From the NCBI GenBank assembly GCA_964017155.1, contig OZ024861.1:26612128-26676127 (forward strand): DNA of 64,000 nt, read 5' to 3'. Position numbers and translations under genes: made by a program. The notes below the pieces were generated by a model. It saw only the letters and a list, made by a program, of their open reading frames with translations. It made no database searches and was not told where the DNA came from. This DNA comes from Oasisia sp. SBJ-2009 (lineage: Eukaryota; Annelida; Polychaeta; Sabellida; Siboglinidae). Every line of letters begins with the position of its first letter. Within the stretch, counting starts at the first letter, position 1. Positions 12,425 to 23,812 of the stretch are shown here, in pieces.

Positions 12425-12579
12425 CCCCATTGCTTCAAAAAGTCACCTATTATCCCTGTTCCCAAATATTCTACAGCCTTTTGTTTAAATGCTTGGTCCT
12501 CCAGTTTCAGAATTCAATTATCGATCAATTGCTTGACTGATTTCGGTTTGCATATCGTGAAAATAGATCTGTCAACACC
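12425..12579 (+). pseudogene. Reverse-transcriptase fragment (LINE fossil), unit 1
   Basis: A decayed plus-strand copy of the fragment described at 54845-55006. FRFAYRENRSV can still be read near 12540-12575, after an in-frame stop. The fragment ends where the 30-bp minisatellite begins. It lies in the intron between exons f and g, antisense to the gene. Confidence 0.6.
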
Positions 12580-13008
12580 AGTGATGACAACAACACAAGA
12601 GATAACAGCAGTGATGACAACAACACAAGAGATAACAGCAGTGATGACAACTACACAAGATATAACAGCAGTGATGACAACAACGTAAGAGACAACAGCA
12701 GTGATGACAACAACGTAAGAGATAACAGCAGTGATGACAACAATGTAAGAGATAACAGCAGTGACGACAACAACACAAGAGATAACAGCAGTGATGAAAA
12801 CAACGTAAGAGACAACAGCAGTGATGACAACAACGTAAGAGATAACAGCAGTGATGACAACAACATAAGAGATAACAGCAGTGATGACAACAACGTAAGA
12901 GACAACAGCAGTGATGACAACAACATAAGAGATAACAGCAGTGACGACAACAACATAAGAGATAACAGCAGTGATGACAACAACGTAAGAGACAACAGCA
13001 GTGACAGA
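12580..13008. repeat. 30-bp minisatellite, unit 1
   Basis: About 14 copies of GTGATGACAACAACGTAAGA followed by GACAACAGCA. The unit length is a multiple of three, so long spurious frames occur on both strands (VVVITAVISY on minus). The array ends about 55 bp downstream of the exon f donor on the minus strand. Unit 2 has about 20 copies, and unit 3 about 16. Confidence 0.97.
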
Positions 13009-13062
13009 GAACAGAATGAGAAGTGTGAGCCGCGGACCAGGCAGATCAAGAGTGTCACTCAC

Positions 13063-13143
13063 TGTTTTGATATCGTCCTTGAGTTCTCGCAGTGTGTCCT
13101 CCAGTTCATGTTCCCGGCTGGACAGTTCCTCCTGGGATTGCAG
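13063..13143 (-). CDS. Coiled-coil protein, exon f, unit 1
   Basis: Twenty-seven codons, phase 0 at both ends. The acceptor CCTCCAG precedes CTGCAATCC, and the donor ACA-GTGAGT is close to consensus. The peptide begins [18 protein letters not shown] and ends LKDDIKT, a clear coiled coil. Unit 2 is identical. Unit 3 lacks this exon because the 30-bp array there joins directly to a GT tract. Its 81-bp length means that skipping or loss leaves the frame intact. Confidence 0.78.
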
Positions 13144-13285
13144 CTGGAGGGAAGAGACGGATGGGATCAGGGGACAACAGGGACAGACAGGTATATCGGG
13201 TCATTTGGTGGGCCACAACCAGCTGGGCAAGGAGCAGACAGGGACAGGAGTGTTGTCAAAAGTACATAAATGTGTTTTGTACATT

Positions 13286-13428
<143 letters not shown>

Positions 13429-13430
13429 GG

Positions 13431-13448
13431 CACCGCTCTACCCACTGG
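13431..13448. repeat. Single-copy progenitor of the unit 3 18-bp satellite, unit 1
   Basis: One copy of CACCGCTCTACCCACTGG, 28 bp from the exon e donor on the minus strand. Unit 2 also has one copy, at 31916-31933. Unit 3 has about 238 copies in exactly this position and with the same 28-bp spacing to the exon, which shows where the array began. Confidence 0.9.
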
Positions 13449-13476
13449 CTTGGCGTAGGAATAAGAGGTAACATAC

Positions 13477-13617
13477 CCGCCGCACTATTTCCAAGTGTTT
13501 CGCTCTCAGATAGTTGAGTTCGTCTCCAAGCCGATTGGCTCGGCTGTAGTGCGCGTGGGCGATGCCTTCAAGGTCGGCAATCTCAGCAGCCGACTTCTCT
13601 CTAATCTGACGAACCTC
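13477..13617 (-). CDS. Coiled-coil protein, exon e, unit 1
   Basis: Forty-seven codons, phase 0 at both ends. The acceptor CTCACCAG precedes GAGGTTCGT; the donor is CGG-GTATGT. The peptide includes [20 protein letters not shown] and [17 protein letters not shown]. It has charged heptads with a His/Tyr-rich centre, which is the most distinctive stretch in this protein and the best query for naming it. Units 2 and 3 each differ by two substitutions and stay open. Confidence 0.8.
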
Positions 13618-13989
13618 CTGGTGAGTAAACAATGAATTACAAAGGTGGACCATTCAGCAGTGATTATTATAAAGTAATCTAATAATTGCCTACCGCGTAA
13701 AAGACCCGAAGTTAAATTGGTTCACGGTGTCACAAGGCAGCACTGTAAAAGGAATTATTTTTCATTTCATTCTTTATCAAAAGAAACATAACTTCAAACA
13801 TTGTATATTCTCACCTGTAAATCTTGCGCGTTTGTTTATATTTAAATACTAAAGGAGAATTTGTATGAGCCGTCTCAGATATCATTTTGTAAGTTGCTCA
13901 TTAGTTTTCTACAGTTGACCAGCTACATGATAAATTCAGACAGCTCCTAATAATAACTCATTATACGAAAAAGCTGGGTACAAACTTGT

Positions 13990-14547
13990 CTCTATACTAC
14001 ACTAGCAACAAACACGTTTAGAAGACATGTCTCAGTCTCACCTGGTCTCCATACTACACTATCTACAAACATGTTTAGAAGACATGCCTCTGTCTCAGTC
14101 TCACCTGGTCTCTATACTACACTATCTACAAACATGTTTAGAAGACATGTCTCAGTCTCAGTCTCACCTGGTCTCTATACTACACTATCTACAAACGTGT
14201 TTAGAAGACACGTATCAGTCTCAATCTCACCTGGTCTCTATACTACACTATCTACAAACGTGTTTAGAAGACATGTATCAGTCTCAATCTCACCTGGTCT
14301 CTATACTACACTATCTACAAACGTGTTTAGAAGACATGTCTCTGTCTCAGTCTCACCTGGTCTCTATACTACACTATCTACAAACATGTTTAGAAGACAT
14401 GTCTCAGTCTCAGTCTCACCTGGTCTCTATACTACACTATCTACAAACATGTTTAGAAGACATGTCTCTCTCTCTCAGTCTCACCTGGTCTCTATACTAC
14501 ACTATCTACAAACATGTTTAGAAGACATGTCTCGGTCTCAGTGTCAG
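13990..14547. repeat. About 60-bp minisatellite of copied 5' splice sites, unit 1
   Basis: Eight units plus a partial one. On the minus strand each contains AGAGACCAG-GTGAGACTGA, the same bases that span the exon d/intron junction at 14553/14554, followed by intron-like sequence (ATGTCTTCTAAAC and ACGTTTGTAGATAGTG). Unit lengths vary mainly through the number of TCAGTC copies. The array starts directly at the authentic donor and runs downstream into the intron. Unit 2 has ten such units and unit 3 twelve. Plus-strand open frames (LVSILHYLQTCLED) are spurious. Confidence 0.93.
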
Positions 14548-14553
14548 TCTCAC

Positions 14554-14637
14554 CTGGTCTCTGTCCTCCAGGTTGTGTCTGAGACTCGTCACTTCATCAT
14601 CCAGTTGCTGTATCCTCAGAGCCCGCTCAGACGACTC
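14554..14637 (-). CDS. Coiled-coil protein, exon d, unit 1
   Basis: Twenty-eight codons, phase 0 at both ends. The acceptor GTGTCCAG precedes GAGTCGTCT; the donor is CAG-GTGAGA. The peptide begins ESSERALRIQQLDDEVTSL and ends HNLEDRDQ, a coiled coil. It is the first gene exon in the duplicated part. In unit 1 the sequence upstream on the minus strand is an AT-rich spacer and unit 2, not exons a to c. Units 2 and 3 have LEDEV in place of LDDEV. Confidence 0.77.
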
Positions 14638-14699
14638 CTGGACACAACATCAAGTATCACAGACAGCAGGGGCAGACTGGCAGAAGCAGTGTGACACCG

Positions 14700-15107
14700 A
14701 CACCATTAGTATCATGGCGTCATGATGCCACGAGTATCATGGCGTCATAATGCCACGAGTATCATGACATCATGCTGCCATGAGTATCATGACATCATGC
14801 TGCCATGAGTATCATAACATCATGATGGCATGAGTATCACGACATCATGATGCCATGAGTATCACGACGTCATGATGCCATGAGTATCATGACGTCATGA
14901 TGCCGTGAGTATCATGACATCATGATGCCGTGAGTATCATGTCGTCATGACGCCATAAGTATCATGACATCATGATGCCGTGAGTATCATGACGTCATGA
15001 CGCCGTGAGTATCATGACGTCATGACGCCGTGAGTATCATGACGTCATGATGCCATGAGTATCATGACATAATGACGCCATGAGTATCACGACATCATGC
15101 ACAGTGT
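14700..15107. repeat. 25-bp minisatellite with CRE-like palindromes, unit 1
   Basis: About 16 units of GAGTATCATGACGTCATGATGCC type. Four units carry the exact palindrome ATGACGTCAT; others carry one-base variants such as ATGACATCAT or ATGTCGTCAT. TGACGTCA is the consensus site of CREB/ATF bZIP factors. The array lies just upstream of exon d on the minus strand. Unit 2 has about 15 units; unit 3 has a different 36-bp organisation. Confidence 0.93.
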
Positions 15108-15287
15108 TTTTTAACCGTAGGTAAATTCTGTGATCGAAAATATAGTTTTCAACGAAATGAAAATTACTGTAAAATTAAGATTGTAAGCTTTCAGCTGAAT
15201 GTGTATTTTGTTACTAAGCAGTCAACGTTTTGTTACCATGGAGACCTGAACTAATGTCTATGGTTACTAAGCAGTCAACGTTTCGTT

Positions 15288-15820
15288 GAAAATTAGCAAA
15301 TAAGTTATTTATTACTTTTAAATTAAATTTATATGCATAATTTATTACAAATATATAATAAATATTATTATGGAATAATAAAAACAAATATTTACCATAT
15401 CATTAGCTCTTATTGTATTGAAAATTGGATTTATTCACTACTTTTCTTAATAAATATTGATAATTAATAATAATTCATTAATATTGACACTTTATTCCAA
15501 ATATTGCTCCGGTAATATACCAAAGTACCCTATTATTGCCCACATACAGTTTAGACAGTCAATTGTGAATCATTAGTCCATAGAAAGCAGATAACACTTA
15601 GTGATATAATTGAGGCCTACCTTGATCTTTGGACGGCAATCTTGGGGTGTTCTTATGAAATTAGGCAAAAATGGCAAAAACAGAGGCAAAACAACACTCA
15701 AAACAGGATATCCAATAGGTGGCAGCACGTCCTTTGCCAAGTTGATTTTAATGCTGCCACAGAGCTTAACAATAGAGAAACAACAGTAAAATCCAATGGT
15801 CCCATGACTTTTTACCGGCA

Positions 15821-15907
<87 letters not shown>
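15288..15907. other. Inter-unit spacer 1 with (TA)n
   Basis: AT-rich sequence from GAAAATTAGCAAATAAG to a (TA)n tract (about 15823-15907). It is present again after unit 2 (38273-38919) but absent after unit 3, so it was created or brought in at the duplication junction. The end next to the (TA)n tract reads, on the minus strand, ACAGTGCCGGTAAAAAGTC beside a TA, which looks like a Tc1/mariner-type inverted-repeat end. I could not find the partner end, so this is only a hint. No gene is seen. Confidence 0.55.
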
Positions 15908-15910
<3 letters not shown>

Positions 15911-17217
15911 CACATGGTTATATAAATATCAGCGTTCGGCGTGTTTGTAAACACGTTCTGGTTGCCCGATGATATTCCCTGGGTCAGCACTTCGAGGTGT
16001 GAATAGATGCGGCAAGAGACAAGTTGCTGCGCTGATCGAAGCGACATCGGTCGCTGGCGCTCCAGTACATGTTGCGTAATTTTGGACCGGGCGACGGTCG
16101 TGGGGCGTGGCAGAGACTCGCTGTTCGAGCACGTTTGGCTGTCTGTCGAACGATCATGGGATGTGCCGATTATGTTGCGCCTAGCAGGGTCAAACTCGAA
16201 AGAAGCGCATTTAACGTGTTCTAAGCTGATACAGTTCTAAATAATGGTTTAATTTGAAAGAAATGATCTAACTAATAACATTGAAAGTCTTCGAAAAGGC
16301 ATCGATTGACGGCTTGTCTATCCGGCTAGATTACCCGGACGTGAATCAGCACCATGACATTTAAGGTGGGTAAAGGCGGCGCAGATCTACATACTCTTTA
16401 ACTTTAAGGTGTATACCCAGCCAATACACTGCTAAGGCTCCACTTGGCTCTATGCTCTTTAATTAATTGCAGAATATTTGTTTGACGAATAGAGATTATA
16501 TTTTAGTTCTAATATATACAATGTTAACACTTCCGTCAGCAAATGTGTTTAACAGTGATTCTCTTTTCAAAGCTTCGGGTTTACTGTTCCAAAGAAATGG
16601 ATGTGCCAATTTTTTTAATTTGTTCCACCTTGTTTTGTACTGAGGTAAGACTCCCTACGTACCAACCTGACCTCCCCCCCCCCTGGGACCCCCACCCACT
16701 CCAGTGTTCCCATAGTCATTTCTCTTGGGATTATAGCCTAGGCCTTCTCCAGGTATATGTATATAATTGCCATATCCTTCTGTCCGTCCAATTTCTTCTC
16801 TATTACCTACCTCTGGACAAACATCCCATCCGTTGTTCCTCTTCCTTGTCTAAACTCCAGCTGTTCTTCGACGATTTCCCCTTACACTATTGCTTTTATT
16901 CTGCCATCCAGAATTCGTTCCAGCAACCTCAACATATTGCTTAGCAACGTAATGCCTCAATTGTTTTCCCGGGTCATGCACATCTCCCTTTCTTTTCTAT
17001 ATTCGGACAATTAGCCCCGTTCTGAACTTCCTGTGAACTTCCCGTCTCTCTTGCAGGTGTTGAGCAATTGTTTTGTCGATCATCTTCCAACTCGCTCAGC
17101 CACCACCACCATATATACTCAATGCCTGTTTATCTTTCGAAATAGGCCTACACGATAAACCGTAAGAATGGCCCGTGCTGTGACAAGTTTCATAAAGCTT
17201 ACATTACCTGCTACCAC

Positions 17218-17218
<1 letters not shown>
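15908..17218. other. Leading block of unit 2, no gene recognised
   Basis: Equivalent to 869-1745 of unit 1, extended by sequence that unit 1 lacks (about 16800-17218). A poly-C run lies near 16674-16684. Open frames up to 133 codons on the plus strand have no recognisable motifs and are low-complexity pyrimidine-rich translations. Confidence 0.55.
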
Positions 17219-17249
<31 letters not shown>

Positions 17250-17308
17250 CGTGCGTTTGCGTGCGCGCGTGTGCGTGTATGGGTGGGCGGGGATGAGTGT
17301 GGGTGTGA

Positions 17309-17351
<43 letters not shown>

Positions 17352-17530
17352 TGTGTGAGTGTCTGTGTGCGTGTGTGTGTGTGTGGGTGTGAGTGTATGT
17401 GTGTGTGTGTGTGTGTGCGTGCGTGTGTGCGTGCGTGGGTGGGCGGGGATGAGTGTGAGTGTGCGCGCGTGTGCGTGTGTGTACGGGGGGGGGGGCGTGT
17501 GGCGTGTGTGTGCGTGTACGTGTGTGTCGT
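17219..17530. repeat. (GT)n/(GCGT)n microsatellite, uninterrupted in unit 2
   Basis: GT tract with GCGT, GGGT and poly-G variants (GGGGGGGGGG near 17485). In unit 3 the same tract is split by a retrotransposon (40371-43339), so this copy represents the empty site. Confidence 0.93.
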
Positions 17531-18026
17531 ATTTACATTCATTGCTTACTCCTATTAGAAAACCTATGCAGCATCGATCATCTGGTTCTGTTTTACATTT
17601 TACCCCAACAGTAAATACAAATATTGGGAGTAGGTGTTTTTTTCTGTGACTGTATTACTCGTTGGAATAGAGGTCTATGCTTCCTTCGATCAAGTGTTAG
17701 ATCAGACGCAGGCTGAGTTATTATGCGATTCTTAAATATTTTAAATATCTTGCTTTTACATTTTTTTATTAGTAATTGTTTATGAAAAATATATATAAAA
17801 AATCAGATTACTTTACTAAAACGTTACGTTACGTTTCTGAACGTGACAATCAATTGCTACACGTGACCTTCGTCAAGCATAACCATTGCCAATAGTATTT
17901 ATAATGGTAACGTATGGGCGGCATCATATATGCTATATCAAACTGATCCCATTTTGTGTGGAAACACCGGTGATATGCAAAAGGTTACGTGACGTGATAA
18001 TGTTAGTGTACGCTGCGCACGCGTTT
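17531..18026. other. AT-rich flank before the retrotransposon, no gene seen
   Basis: Matches 43631-44129 of unit 3. It ends at GCGCACGCGTTT, where the retrotransposon begins. I see no coding or RNA feature. Confidence 0.5.
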
Positions 18027-20506
18027 TTCAATTCAATTTTTTTTTCAATTCAATTCAATTCAATTCAATTCAATTCAATATCTTTATTTCAGACTGTCAG
18101 TGTCATACAGATGTCCACATAAACATTAAAAAAAATACAAGTGACTAGAAAACTATAAAAATATTGCACATGGTAAATAGAAGAAAAAAACATTGCACAA
18201 TGGTACATTCAGTCAAAACTCAACAAAAGCTATTATGTATATACAACATTTTGATCCAATGTCGTCTTATCCTGGATTGCCATTTTATATCACTGTTGAT
18301 AATTGCAATTACCAACTTATTATAAGAGGCATCAAGTCTCCGCATGAATTTATATACAAGGTTTCTAATTACAGCTTTACTATCTGGTACATGGTATTCT
18401 ACAAACATAGTGGAGGCACTGCAATATTTAGGCTGATTTAGCAATAAGCGAAACACATTATTGTAAGCCACATGAAGTTTATGTATACTTGCTACTGTGT
18501 AATTCCACCACAACTGAGCAGTATACATGGGAGAGCAGAAAGTTCTAAGCAAAGTCAGCTTCACTTCAGTGGAACACATGTAAAATTTCCGCAATAGCGT
18601 ATTACCCCTAGCATATAGTTGTCGGCATTGCCGTAAAATATCTTTGTCATCACGTAATGTATTAGAAATAAAGTGACCCAAATATTTCACATTATCCACT
18701 TCCTGGATTGTTTCACCATTAATCTTAAACGATGGAACATCAAAATTTTTCATAAATTTACTTTTAAATATTAACACAGCACTTTTCTTGGAATTGTACT
18801 TGATATCATGATTTAGCCCTTAGAGTCCACATACCTGCATCAGTTCAGACAGTCCTGATACAGATGGAGACAGAATTACCAAGTCATCAGCATACATAAG
18901 ATGGTTGATAGTTGTACTACCTATTACACACCCTGTGTTACATTTGTTTAAAGCTATGGTTAAATCATCCATATATATATTAAAAAGGTACGGCGAGAGT
19001 ATACCACCTTGCCTGACACCATTTGTAACACCAAAATGTTCCGACAATTTACCTGACCATCTTATACACATAGTCTGATTTGAATACCAATATATAAGTA
19101 GTCTAACAATATATCCAGGTACTCCCCTGTCAATCAACTTTTGAAATAAGATAGAATGTTTCACTCTATCAAAGGCTTTAGAAGCATCTAAAAAACATGT
19201 AAACATAGACCCATTTAGACTCCTATGCCTGTCAATAACTTCCTTTAAGACATAAATACACAAGTCTGTCCCATGTTTTTTCTTAAATCCAAACTGATTG
19301 GACATTGTTGACAGCGTAACTGACATTCTGTCTAACAATATGTTTTCAACAATTTTTGACACAATACTAGCTAATGCAATAGGTCTGTAATTGTCTTTGC
19401 TGTTAATCTTGCCACATTTATCTTTGATAATAGGAACCAGCACAACAGATAACAAAGAACTAGGTAAAAATCCATGTACAAAAAAACCAGTTATACACAT
19501 AGCAAGTAAAGGCACAATGCGCTTATCACAATGTTTAAGGTGTTCAGCATATATACCATCCATACCACAAGTCTTATTTATATCTAGGCATTTAATAGCA
19601 TTTTCAACTTCGCTAACTTCCACAACTATATCATTTGTATATTTGGCATCACATTTGATTTGTTGAATATCTATATCCCTAATACAATTAAAAAGCTGTT
19701 TGAAATGAGACCGCCATAATTCAGTTATTTCATCAATACCAGTAACGTCCTCAATACTATTAGGTAAAGGTATATTGCAGTTGTTTACCTGGCGTATTTC
19801 TTTCCAAAAGTCATCTGGCCTACTTTGCGACAGTTTTTTTGCCAATGAATCTTTTCTAAGTTGGCATTCGTGATTTTTCAGAAAACGTATAGCATATTTA
19901 AACCGTGCCCTAGATGTCTTCATTAGATCAAATACAGGACCATGTTTTGGTCTACCAGCGTCAATCCACATAATGAAACATTCTCTGGCAGCAGTATGGA
20001 GATCTCTGGCATGGTCATTCCAGCCAGGTCTACACTTGTATGGTTTTGTCCTACCCTGCCGACTCACCAGTTCACCATTTGCATTTTTCATAGATTCAAT
20101 GATATTATCATAAAATAAATTTATCGCAGATATATGTGCATCATCTGTACAGTTTACATTATTACATATAATAGCATCATGTGGAATATTAACATTTTTC
20201 AGGTTACACTTTGTTGCCTCAGCATAACTATTAATACATTCATCACTAACTCTATCCCAGCAGATTTTTTGACACTCGTGGGTTGATAAACCCTCAACCT
20301 GAGGCACTAGCTCCAGGGAAACATCGATACATATCGGAATGTGATCCGACGTACAAACACTATATAACACATCTATACTTTGAATAACATTGTGACCATC
20401 ACTGGTAGACACACAGTTGTCCAACCATAATGTGGAATCCCACCTTTCACTCAAATAAGTAAAAGTATTTGCTGGCTGTAACAGCTCACTAGACAGCAAC
20501 CAGGAA
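18027..20506 (-). mobile_element. 5'-truncated non-LTR retrotransposon, unit 2
   Basis: A minus-strand element. Its 3' end (left) is a run of TTGAA pentamers and A-rich tract after an AATAAA signal (about 18028-18090). Its 5' end (right) is cut within the endonuclease domain at GGAAT and joins flank ACTATATTTTTGC. The unoccupied site is seen in unit 3 at about 44118-44150. Compared with it, nine bases (GATGATAAT, 44130-44138) are missing here and the 5' join has two bases of microhomology. A target-site deletion and 5' truncation are both usual outcomes of target-primed reverse transcription. A short tandem repeat as the 3' end is typical of CR1/L2/Rex-like elements; exact clade not determined. 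Confidence 0.9.
18220..20499 (-). pseudogene. Non-LTR ORF2 remnant: endonuclease end and reverse transcriptase, unit 2
   Basis: The reading frame keeps the C-terminal end of an AP-like endonuclease (SDHIPI motif near 20340-20350) and a whole reverse-transcriptase domain: DNYRPIALASIVSK, then DASKAFDRV, GVRQGGILSPYLFN, and the catalytic YADD at about 18882-18896, followed by a thumb and C-terminal region ending near 18220. The frame is interrupted by one TAA at 18820-18822, where the unit 3 copy has a Tyr codon. No other stop or frameshift is seen. The N-terminal endonuclease half and ORF1 are absent. It is therefore a dead copy, but a young one. Confidence 0.9.
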
Positions 20507-23500
20507 TACTATATTTTTGCTCTAAAATCAATAAGAAACTTTATATTATCGGTAATGTCTATGATAATATAAAGTCTTCTTCGGAAGGAGGGTGCAGATT
20601 AATACAAAAAAGAAATGTGACGATGACAACATTATATCCCCTCAAAACAATCTCTTACACATATAAGCACGCTCTTTTTTTCTCCCGTTAATCTCTCCCT
20701 CAGCCTCCCCTCTCTCCCTCTCCTTCCTTTATCCTTTCTTCCCTCTCTCTACCCCCTCACTACACTTTATCCTCTACTATTTCCCTTCCCACTGTCCCTC
20801 TACACCCCTCTTCCTCCATACTTTCATCAACCAATCCTTTTCACCCCTCCCGTCATTCTAATTAAACCGCAATTCGGTACGGTCATGGGTATTTGCACAT
20901 TCGACAAGAACAGCGTAGCTACTTGTGCCATTCAAGGCAAACTTGATTTGCCCGTGTGTAATACCTGTCTTGTTTCATTGTCAGTTTAACAATGCTTCAC
21001 TGCCGCGGACATTCTTAGACTGACATGCGGCCTCCGACAATGGTATGTTCTTGGTCCCGCGCAAGAACGCACTAATTGACTGTCGCGTTGAACATGACAG
21101 TTGCTACAAACAAATGACTTAAGCGTTCGATCGAAAGCATGGATTTGTCGAAGTTTAAGTGCAGTTGTAGTGGTAATACAGTTCTCACGGTTTTCAGTAC
21201 AAGACCAACTTCACGTGTTTACGGATGCTTCGTTTAGGGTCGGGTGCAGCGGATCGTATGATATTCAGCAAACGATACACATTTGACGCTCTATGTGGTT
21301 TGACAGTTGGTCTCGAATGAGCTGCACATGTTGCAGTTTGGGGAGTCATCAGACATTGGGATATACAATTAGACGCCAAAAAGAGAGCCACGACTGCTAC
21401 AGACAATTGCTTTAAGGTAGGCTATGTGTGTAATGTTGTTTTAGAACGGCAACTGTTGGTAGTACATTACATTAGTTGCCATGTGGTACATGCAGTGTCG
21501 ACATTCTGTATCGCTAACATGCATAGTCAAATCAGCAAGGCATTACGGTAGACAAACATTATCATCAATATGCATAACTGTTAGCATCGTTCTACTGTGA
21601 ATATAATTACACAGATAATACATTTCTCAGTAATCAAACATTACTTGGCAACATAGTTGATAGGCATGTAATGAATGGATCCACTTGCTGATTTGCGTCG
21701 ATGTAAATCGTAGGTAAGCATTGTATTTATTTATCAAAGAAAATAACTAATAATGTTTTAATCCACCTGTGTTTATTATTTTAAATTATGAATTCTCGTA
21801 TATCAAGGCGAGTTATATTATTCACTGTAGGGTGTACTGTATTACGTATCTGCGTTTAAAAATAATGCCTTATTTAATTTTATGAAGGAGGAAATGTCGG
21901 CGACGCCATATTGTTGCCCAACTTCCGCTATAGAACCATGAATCTGGTTAAGTCTACATTAATAATTATAGTTATGCATGTTAACATGTTTTATGTATGA
22001 TATGATATAGCATGACATATAAGCAAAGTTGTAATGTAATGCTACAAAATAAATAACGTCAGATATATCAGCTTACGTGTTTTACAAGTTGACACCACAA
22101 TTTCACCAGCTAAGGCTCGGCATGGGTTTATAAGCAAACAAAATGGCTACCTTCTGCAACTGAGTGTTCCGACCGCACGTGGCGGAAGGGGTTACCAGTG
22201 ACGCTCATCCTATGGAGGTCACAACCGGTGCGGCGAACCGGGGTTTGGGCCAGGTAATTTCCCTCCCATAGGAACACTTCCGACGGAAGTCGGTCAGTTG
22301 TGAGGGAGTAAGGATTGTGACCAACCGTGCCAGGGAACGTTATGAGGAGCAACCGATGAGGTACCCCTGGCCGAACTAGTTACATTAGATTGTACTACAG
22401 GCTATATACCCAGTGTCTCCCACTTCCTCATTCCCTCTCTTTTGTTTTTCAAAGTTTTTTTCTTGTAGGAAACAGTTATACTCGCAACAGCACATTGACT
22501 TATGCTAAGGTATATTATAAATGTTTTAACAGCTTTAATCGTACACAACTCAGCCTCACGGTAAGCGTTAGTTAATTTGTTGTACGTACGTAAATATTAT
22601 TGAAAGATATAAAAATGCTTGAACTCTCTTACATTTCAAATGTGGAACGTCCACGCCTAAGTATACGTCGCCTTGTATGTAACTACAAGGGGACGTACCT
22701 AATTATATGTTGGAATTATATTATGTTGTATTAAAAAATATTTCTTTTAATATCTGTTGATATATTTCATGATTTTTTCATTCTATTGTAATAATTGTTA
22801 TATATTTCGTATATCGTGCTTATCCAAATAACTGTTTTGGCTGGAATTATAATTGTAAAAGAATTAATACCATGCATAAAATCATCAATATTTTATTGAT
22901 AGTAAATTTTTAAGATACAATCATTTCTACTATACAAAATAAACTACATTGTCTTTAGTCATCAATAAGTAAATAAATATAACTATGGTATATTAATAAT
23001 ACTACATTGAATGTATGAATAAATAACTGCGATCATTCATTGTTAAGATACCTTTAAAAATGAGTTTGCATAAGTTTACACAGGTATAATATTACCTAGA
23101 ATAACCTTTTCTTTGAGATATTCATTATTATTATTAATATTGTTTCTTAATAATTAAGAAACACAGTTAATACAAATACCCACTCAGTATAATCGTATAC
23201 ATTACCAACCTTTCATACGTGATATGAAGAGTTCAAAACCACAACTAGCAGGCTTGTCCATAAAAATGAGATCGTGTACTAATTATTATGTATTCCTGTC
23301 AGTTCATGTACCTGTATATTAATTTTCTAATAATACAGTTGTGACATAATACAGTTGTGACTGATTGCAGTCAGAATACTGTGTTTTAATGCAAAAGCAC
23401 TGCTAAATGTTTCTCTAAACCAATTTTTTTTCACTTGTACAGTTTAGGGTAATGTCGGTTCAGTGTTGTGTGTGGTAGGTTCATACCCTGCTGGTGTTCT

Positions 23501-23607
23501 TTATGCAAACACTACATGTTGTGTGCACACACATTGATTCCATTTCATCAGTTCAGGTGGTTTTGTGATATCTTAGAAATGTATTAACTGTAGTCAACTG
23601 TAGTGGT
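20507..23607. other. Non-coding flank of unit 2, no gene seen
   Basis: Equivalent to 44139-48209 of unit 3, minus about 0.96 kb that includes the LINE remnant; the join is near 20755 (CCCTCACTACA to CTTTATCC). The segment 22104-22455 is the constant CpG-bearing block also at 3790-4140. I recognise no exons. Confidence 0.5.
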
Positions 23608-23734
23608 GGGTGGGTGGGTGGGTGGGTGTTTGTGTGTGTGTGATTGTGTCGGTGTGTGGGTGTGTGTGTGTGTGGGTGTGTGGGTGTGTGTGTGGTGTGT
23701 GGTGTGTGGTGTGTGTGTGAGAGTGAGTGAGTGA

Positions 23735-23807
<73 letters not shown>

Positions 23808-23812
23808 TGTAA
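23608..23812. repeat. Compound (GGGT)n/(GT)n/(GAGT)n microsatellite, unit 2
   Basis: Counterpart of 5259-5551, shorter and starting with five or more GGGT units. Confidence 0.95.

Noticed and set aside
14030..15107. CRISPR-like array
   Set aside because: Units are direct tandem repeats without unique spacers, and the context is a eukaryotic intron.
15573..15821. 82-codon minus-strand frame in the spacer
   Set aside because: The frame changes in the second spacer copy (38558-38803) through an indel, and no splice partner or motif is seen.
15780..15825. Tc1/mariner end beside the (TA)n tract
   Set aside because: Only one end resembles such a terminus; no partner end or transposase is present, so I kept it as a remark in the spacer entry.
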